Source: Fimbriimonadaceae bacterium
GTDB taxonomy: Bacteria > Armatimonadota > Fimbriimonadia > Fimbriimonadales > Fimbriimonadaceae
DNA length: 8,748 nt
Assembly (NCBI GenBank): GCA_019454665.1
Contig: JACFNW010000013.1
Location: forward strand, 7,418-16,165
Direction of reading: 5' to 3'
The notes under the pieces were generated by a model that ran no database searches, was not told the origin of the DNA, and worked only from the letters and a program-made list of their open reading frames with translations. Shown piece by piece: positions 6,126-8,748 of the stretch. Numbering within the stretch: the first letter of the stretch is position 1; every line of letters begins with the position of its first letter. The position numbers and the translations under genes were made by a program.

Positions 6126-6220
6126 TGGCGGGAGCGTGTGGGAATCGAACCCACCAGACGCCCAAAGACGTCTTGCACGGTTTTGAAGACCGGACGAGAC
6201 ACCAGTCCCGATCCGCCCCC
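6126..6220 (-). tRNA. selC: Selenocysteine tRNA, anticodon TCA (selC)
   Basis: This is a 95-nt tRNA read on the minus strand with an encoded 3' GCCA (6129-6126). The acceptor arm pairs 6220-6213 with 6137-6130: seven good pairs including one G-T, and a G-A mismatch at the eighth. The D arm is the long 6-bp type of tRNA-Sec (6210-6205 with 6200-6195) with a 4-nt loop TGGT. The anticodon loop is CTTCAAA (6188-6182) with TCA at 6186-6184, which reads UGA. The variable arm is long, with a 7-bp stem AGACGTC/GGCGTCT (6173-6167 with 6162-6156). The T arm is GTGGG-TTCGATT-CCCAC (6154-6138). The long D stem, long variable arm and TCA together identify tRNA-Sec rather than tRNA-Ser. Serine charging and conversion by SelA, and delivery by SelB, are expected from genes elsewhere. 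The 5' end lies 2 nt after the rimM stop, so it is probably cut from the rimM transcript. Confidence 0.94.
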
Positions 6221-6222
6221 GA

Positions 6223-6711
6223 TCAGTCGGCGCCAGGCTCCATGCCCGGCAAAAGTTTGACGACCAACCCCGACTCCAGGTCGCATTCGAGCACAAACTC
6301 CTCGATGAACGGAATCAGCAGGTCGCCCACCTTCAACAAGTCTTGAGCCGGGTACGCCAAGACGTTCTCGACCGTGCCCAGCTCGGCCCCGTCCTCGGTG
6401 CGAACCGGCAACCCAACAAGGTCCTCCAGCAAGAACTCGTCCTCGCCCAACTCTGGGCGCTCGCTGGCGAGCGCTTCGACGCGCTGAAACTGCAGCGCCT
6501 TCGCGGCGTCCACATCGGTCACGCCCTCCAGCAGGAGCAAGGCCCGTTCCTGATGCCAACGGCAACCCACAATCTTGCGTTCGACACCTCCGATCCGTAC
6601 GCGGCGGCCCGGCTCGAAGCGCTCCTCGAACTCGGTGTTGGGTTCGACTTTCACCTCGCCCTTCAACCCGAACGCACCCGTGACAGTCCCGATGACGACG
6701 TACTCGCTCAA
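6223..6711 (-). CDS. rimM: Ribosome maturation factor RimM
   Basis: This 162-residue 16S rRNA processing protein acts in late 30S subunit assembly by binding S19 and the 30S head. The N-terminal RimM domain (about 3-85) starts EYVVIGTVTGAFGLKGEVKV, the family hallmark. The C-terminal PRC-barrel (about 92-157) has EFLLEDLVGLPVRTEDG, then YPAQDLLKVG and IPFIEEFV, and ends at LLPG as usual. The open frame continues upstream to 7095, but that part overlaps the DAHP synthase gene and is Arg-rich noise. The chosen start is TTG at 6711, which overlaps the aroF stop (TTGA) and has GAGG (6719-6722) at 7 nt spacing, so translation is probably coupled. The usual partners rpsP, trmD and rplS are absent. 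Instead it lies between aroF and selC. It is somewhat shorter than the E. coli protein but appears complete. Confidence 0.95.
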   Translation of the reverse strand: MSEYVVIGTVTGAFGLKGEVKVEPNTEFEERFEPGRRVRIGGVERKIVGCRWHQERALLLLEGVTDVDAAKALQFQRVEALASERPELGEDEFLLEDLVGLPVRTEDGAELGTVENVLAYPAQDLLKVGDLLIPFIEEFVLECDLESGLVVKLLPGMEPGAD

Positions 6712-7784
6712 CGATGCGCCTCGACCGGGTGACGGGAAGCGACGGCCTCGGCCAGTTCGTCCAACAGCGGAATCGAATCCTCGAACGAAAGGCACGCGTC
6801 GGTCACGCTCTGCCCATAAACCAGTTCTCGCCGACCGATATCCTGACGCCCGCCCACGAGGTTGCTCTCGATCATCACGCCCAGGATGTACGGCGAGCCT
6901 TCGCGGATTTGCCGCGCCACGCTGGCCGATACCTCGGCTTGGCGCGCGGGGTCCTTGCCCGAGTTGCCGTGGCTGCAATCCACCATCACGTGTTCGTTCA
7001 GTCCCGCGCGGGAAAGGGCGCTGGCCGTGGCCCGGACGCTCATCGGGTCGAAATTGGGCCCGGTCTTCGAGCCGCCGCGCAAAATGACGTGGCAATCGGG
7101 GTTGCCCGTGGATTTGAAGTGCGCCGCGACCCCGTGCTTGGTGTTCGAAGAGAACCAGTGCGGCGAACTCGCGGCAAGGATGGCGTCAATGGCCGATTGG
7201 ACGTGTCCATCCGTGTTGTTCTTGAACCCGATCGGCATGGAAAGGCCCGAGGCAAGTTCGCGGTGCGGCTGACTCTCCACCGTCCGCGCCCCGATCGCGC
7301 CCCACGATACGAAGTCGGCGATGAACTGGGGCACCGTCATGTCAAGGAACTCGGTTCCGACGGGCAACCCAAGGGCGGCCAAGTCGCGGAGCAGGTGCCG
7401 CGCGGCGCGTAGGCCCTTGTTGATCTGGTGCGATTCGTCGAGGTCGGGGTCGTTGATGAAGCCCTTCCAGCCCACCGTGGTCCGCGGCTTTTCGAAGTAG
7501 CTCCGCATGACCAACACGAGTTGGTCCCGGTAGTCCTTGGCCGTTTCGACCAAACGCCCGGCATAGTCGAGGGCAGCCGATGGGTCGTGGATCGAGCACG
7601 GGCCGATGACCACCAGAAGCCGCCGATCCGTACCCGCCACGATGTCTCGAACCGTTCGTCGGCCTTCGTAGACGAGTTTCGCCGTCGCCTCGGTGTGCGG
7701 AATCTCCTCGATCAGGATGGCCGCCGGCATCAGCGGGCGGGCATTCTCGATGCGGATATCGTCAATCTGGCTACGGTCGAACAT
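6708..7784 (-). CDS. aroF: 3-deoxy-7-phosphoheptulonate (DAHP) synthase, class I AroF/AroG/AroH type
   Basis: This 358-residue enzyme condenses phosphoenolpyruvate with erythrose 4-phosphate, the first step of the shikimate pathway. The protein aligns along its full length with E. coli AroF/G/H. Visible blocks are LLVVIGPCSIHDP (56-68, metal ligand Cys63), VMRSYFEKPRTTVGWKGFIN (PEP-binding Arg and Lys), GTEFLDMTVPQ, SWGAIGARTVESQPHRELASG, PIGFKNNTDG, DCHVILRGG, MVDCSHGNSGK (His ligand), GVMIESNL (Glu ligand) and SVTDAC (Asp ligand). All four metal ligands are therefore present. The ATG at 7784 gives a normal N-terminus; the ribosome site before it is weak. Which aromatic amino acid inhibits it cannot be read with confidence, so the letter F is a generic label. 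It lies 79 nt downstream of an Lrp/AsnC-type regulator, a possible controller, and overlaps rimM. Confidence 0.95.
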   Translation of the reverse strand: MFDRSQIDDIRIENARPLMPAAILIEEIPHTEATAKLVYEGRRTVRDIVAGTDRRLLVVIGPCSIHDPSAALDYAGRLVETAKDYRDQLVLVMRSYFEKPRTTVGWKGFINDPDLDESHQINKGLRAARHLLRDLAALGLPVGTEFLDMTVPQFIADFVSWGAIGARTVESQPHRELASGLSMPIGFKNNTDGHVQSAIDAILAASSPHWFSSNTKHGVAAHFKSTGNPDCHVILRGGSKTGPNFDPMSVRATASALSRAGLNEHVMVDCSHGNSGKDPARQAEVSASVARQIREGSPYILGVMIESNLVGGRQDIGRRELVYGQSVTDACLSFEDSIPLLDELAEAVASRHPVEAHR

Positions 7785-7863
7785 CTGGGCGTGTCTTCTA
7801 TTGTGACCAATCGCGCCGCAACGCTCCGGCCCTGCTTTCAAGGACGCCAATCGTGCGGGGAAG

Positions 7864-8343
7864 TCACGCGGGCCGGGGCAAGGGAAGCGGCCCGCCGTCC
7901 TTCGAGGTCTTGAGCACGAACAACGACTGGATGCGGGCGACTCCAGGCGCTCGGCTGAGCGTGGAGCGGACAAGCGCTTCGTAGGCGGCGATGTCCTGGG
8001 CTACGACCTTCAGCAGATAGTCGAAATCGCCGCTGACGTTGTGGCACTCGAGCACCTCGGGAACCTGCCGCACGAAATCGCGAAACGACTCGATGGGCTC
8101 GGCCCCGTGAAGCGAGAGCGTGATCTGGACGAACACGGTGACGCCCAAGCCGACGGCCTCCAGGTCTACGATGGCGCGGTACCCGCGTACGACCTCCTGC
8201 CGCTCCAGCCGCTTCAGGCGTTGTGCCACGGCCGGGGGCGAGAGGTGCACCTCTCGGCCGAGTTCGGCATGAGTCCGCCTGGCGTCTTGCTGGAGCAGTT
8301 CGAGCAAGGTCAAGTCAGTCGAGTCGAGTGCGTCGCGGGTCAC
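7864..8343 (-). CDS. Lrp/AsnC-family transcriptional regulator
   Basis: This 159-residue protein has the two-domain Lrp/AsnC plan. The N-terminal winged helix-turn-helix (about 6-60) begins LDSTDLTLLELLQQDARRTH, with recognition-helix region LSPPAVAQRLKRLE (34-47) and REVHLS before it. The C-terminal RAM domain (about 66-148) binds amino acids and forms oligomers; it contains VTVFVQITL, VLECHNVSGDFDYLLKVVAQD (written here in pieces 97-106 and 107-117) and ends SLFVLKTSK. The C-terminus has a short Pro-rich tail. The start is GTG at 8343 with no Shine-Dalgarno site; TACACT ends 6 nt upstream, so the mRNA may be leaderless. The gene is followed on the same strand by DAHP synthase, rimM and selC. 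Control of aromatic amino acid synthesis or of itself is plausible from context, but the effector is not predictable from sequence. Confidence 0.95.
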   Translation of the reverse strand: MTRDALDSTDLTLLELLQQDARRTHAELGREVHLSPPAVAQRLKRLERQEVVRGYRAIVDLEAVGLGVTVFVQITLSLHGAEPIESFRDFVRQVPEVLECHNVSGDFDYLLKVVAQDIAAYEALVRSTLSRAPGVARIQSLFVLKTSKDGGPLPLPRPA

Positions 8344-8349
8344 TGAACG

Positions 8350-8355
8350 AGTGTA
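8350..8355 (-). promoter_or_regulatory. Possible -10 element (TACACT) of a leaderless lrp-type transcript
   Basis: On the minus strand TACACT matches four of six bases of TATAAT and ends 6 nt before the GTG at 8343. No Shine-Dalgarno site is present. A small inverted repeat CTCG-ACCA-CGAG (8369-8380) lies where a -35 or an operator would be, which could suit autoregulation. The evidence is weak taken singly. Confidence 0.3.
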
Positions 8356-8541
8356 TCCGTCCTTACCTCTCGACCACGAGTTCCCTCTTCCTGGCGCCCC
8401 GGACGGAGTGGACCCAACCGCCCACCCGCGTCACCGTGAGGTTCGGCCCGCGCAGGCCATTACGCATCAACCGCTCACGACTTCTGGGCCGAAGTCTCGA
8501 AGGGGACGCGGACCACCAAGCGCCAACCGCCAACCGGAGGA

Positions 8542-8623
8542 ACCCCTCGATGAGGGGTGCCACGGTCTGCGCGGGCGCGACCACCATCCGCACACGACGA
8601 ACGCCCTTGTCCGGCAGACCGTG
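8542..8623. repeat. Adjacent hairpins: 7-bp stem with 3-nt loop, then a 10-bp inverted repeat with a nested stem
   Basis: ACCCCTC (8542-8548) and GAGGGGT (8552-8558) form a perfect stem around a GAT loop. Two bases later CACGGTCTGC (8561-8570) pairs perfectly with GCAGACCGTG (8614-8623), and inside that loop GGGCG (8573-8577) can pair with CGCCC (8602-8606). The result could be a structured RNA, a regulatory target or a decayed mobile repeat. Each piece alone is not far from chance expectation in a GC-rich 8.7-kb window, and no T-tract follows on either strand. Confidence 0.4.
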
Positions 8624-8684
8624 TTCCTTCGACGAAAGGCGGCTTCGCTTGCACAAGTAGACGTGCGTCTTGCATACTAGGAAC

Positions 8685-8748
8685 ATGCAGCCGCCGGTCA
8701 CGTTGAGGAAGATCGCCTCGGAGATTCCGGCGTTCAGGGTGTTTCAGC
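8685..8748 (+). CDS. Possible 5' end of an unrecognised plus-strand gene, cut off by the window edge
   Basis: Twenty-one codons are visible, reading MQPPVTLRKIASEIPAFRVF and on, with no stop before the edge. I do not recognise the protein; the fragment is too short for domain assignment. AGGA (8679-8682) lies only 2 nt from the ATG, too close for a normal ribosome site. CATACT (8673-8678) ends 6 nt before the ATG, with TTGCAC (8649-8654) 18 nt further upstream, so a leaderless start is conceivable. The minus strand across the same bases is blocked by a TGA at 8746-8744. The call would be settled by the next few hundred bases. Confidence 0.4.
   Translation, partial: MQPPVTLRKIASEIPAFRVFQ

Larger units (their letters stand above)
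8344..8684. other. Stretch of about 340 bp without a convincing gene, containing clustered inverted repeats
   Basis: No frame here gives a recognisable protein. The longest minus-strand frame (8363-8701) would encode 112 residues rich in Arg and Val, with no ribosome site and no family resemblance. A 36-codon plus-strand frame at 8550-8660 has GGAGG at 8536-8540 with 9 nt spacing, but overlaps a hairpin and looks like chance. The region should contain the promoter of the lrp-type gene on the left and of any plus-strand gene at 8685 on the right. Its most structured part is 8542-8623, annotated separately. Confidence 0.6.

Noticed and set aside
6014..6565. Minus-strand open frame across selC and rimM
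   Set aside because: Part of it is simply the translated selenocysteine tRNA, and the rest is out of frame with rimM.
6712..7095. Upstream extension of rimM to 7095
   Set aside because: The extra part overlaps aroF, is Arg/Gly-rich and unlike RimM. The TTG at 6711 has a suitable ribosome site and gives a normal N-terminus.
7785..7863. Promoter or terminator between the lrp-type gene and aroF
   Set aside because: No paired -35/-10 at valid spacing and no hairpin with T-tract could be found in these 79 nt; CACAAT is present but lacks a partner hexamer.
7785..7973. Upstream extension of the DAHP synthase to 7973
   Set aside because: It overlaps the lrp-type gene, and the class I family normally begins close to the ATG at 7784.
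8744..8746. TGA at the right edge as a possible selenocysteine codon in the minus-strand frame
   Set aside because: Although selC is present, there is no SECIS-like hairpin immediately downstream, no recognisable selenoprotein around it, and the frame itself is doubtful.

Overview
This is a GC-rich bacterial chromosomal window with ordinary, tightly packed protein genes. The prepilin fragment at the left edge has a class III prepilin leader, then a coiled segment rich in Ala/Lys, then a [17 protein letters not shown] block. That combination is typical of the prepilin-like proteins expanded in Armatimonadota (Fimbriimonadia-like genomes). I therefore suspect that phylum, but this is an inference from one protein style plus gene order, not a phylogenetic result. 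No phage genes, insertion sequences or CRISPR arrays are visible.

Layout. (1) Positions 1-4535, all on the minus strand, form a probable type IV pilus operon. Transcription would run from a secreted, C-terminally membrane-anchored protein of unknown function (4535-3825), through three tandem PilT/PilU-type retraction ATPases (3778-2696, 2683-1583, 1596-412), to a prepilin-like protein (392 to beyond the left edge). Spacings are 46, 12, -14 and 19 nt, and two of the ATPases begin at TTG with good Shine-Dalgarno sites. (2) A divergent promoter region (4536-4666) contains a near-consensus sigma-70 promoter for greA (4667-5173). It is followed by a second -10 element and the secE-nusG pair (5256-6036). 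These are transcription elongation and secretion genes, but the usual rplK-rplA-rplJ-rplL-rpoBC neighbours do not follow nusG. (3) Between convergent nusG and selC lies a 61-bp inverted pair of palindromes (6047-6107) that look like two diverged copies of one REP unit. (4) Positions 8343-6126 on the minus strand read lrp/asnC-type regulator, class I DAHP synthase (aroF/G/H type), rimM, and a selenocysteine tRNA (selC, anticodon TCA) starting 2 nt after the rimM stop. (5) Positions 8344-8684 hold no convincing gene but have clustered inverted repeats. The first 21 codons of a plus-strand gene may begin at 8685.

How the parts fit together. The left half supplies pilus retraction motors and a pilin-like subunit, with an anchored protein that may belong to the same machine. 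The centre supplies GreA, SecE and NusG. The right half links an amino-acid-responsive type of regulator to the first step of aromatic amino acid synthesis, then to 30S ribosome maturation and to selenocysteine decoding. The presence of selC implies that the organism makes selenoproteins, provided that selA, selB and selD are found elsewhere.

The observations most worth a second look are the REPIN-like element with covarying stems, the selC gene fused to the end of a protein operon, the three-motor pilT array with an unknown anchored partner, and a recurring -10-like hexamer exactly 6 nt upstream of starts that lack Shine-Dalgarno sites (possible leaderless transcripts).
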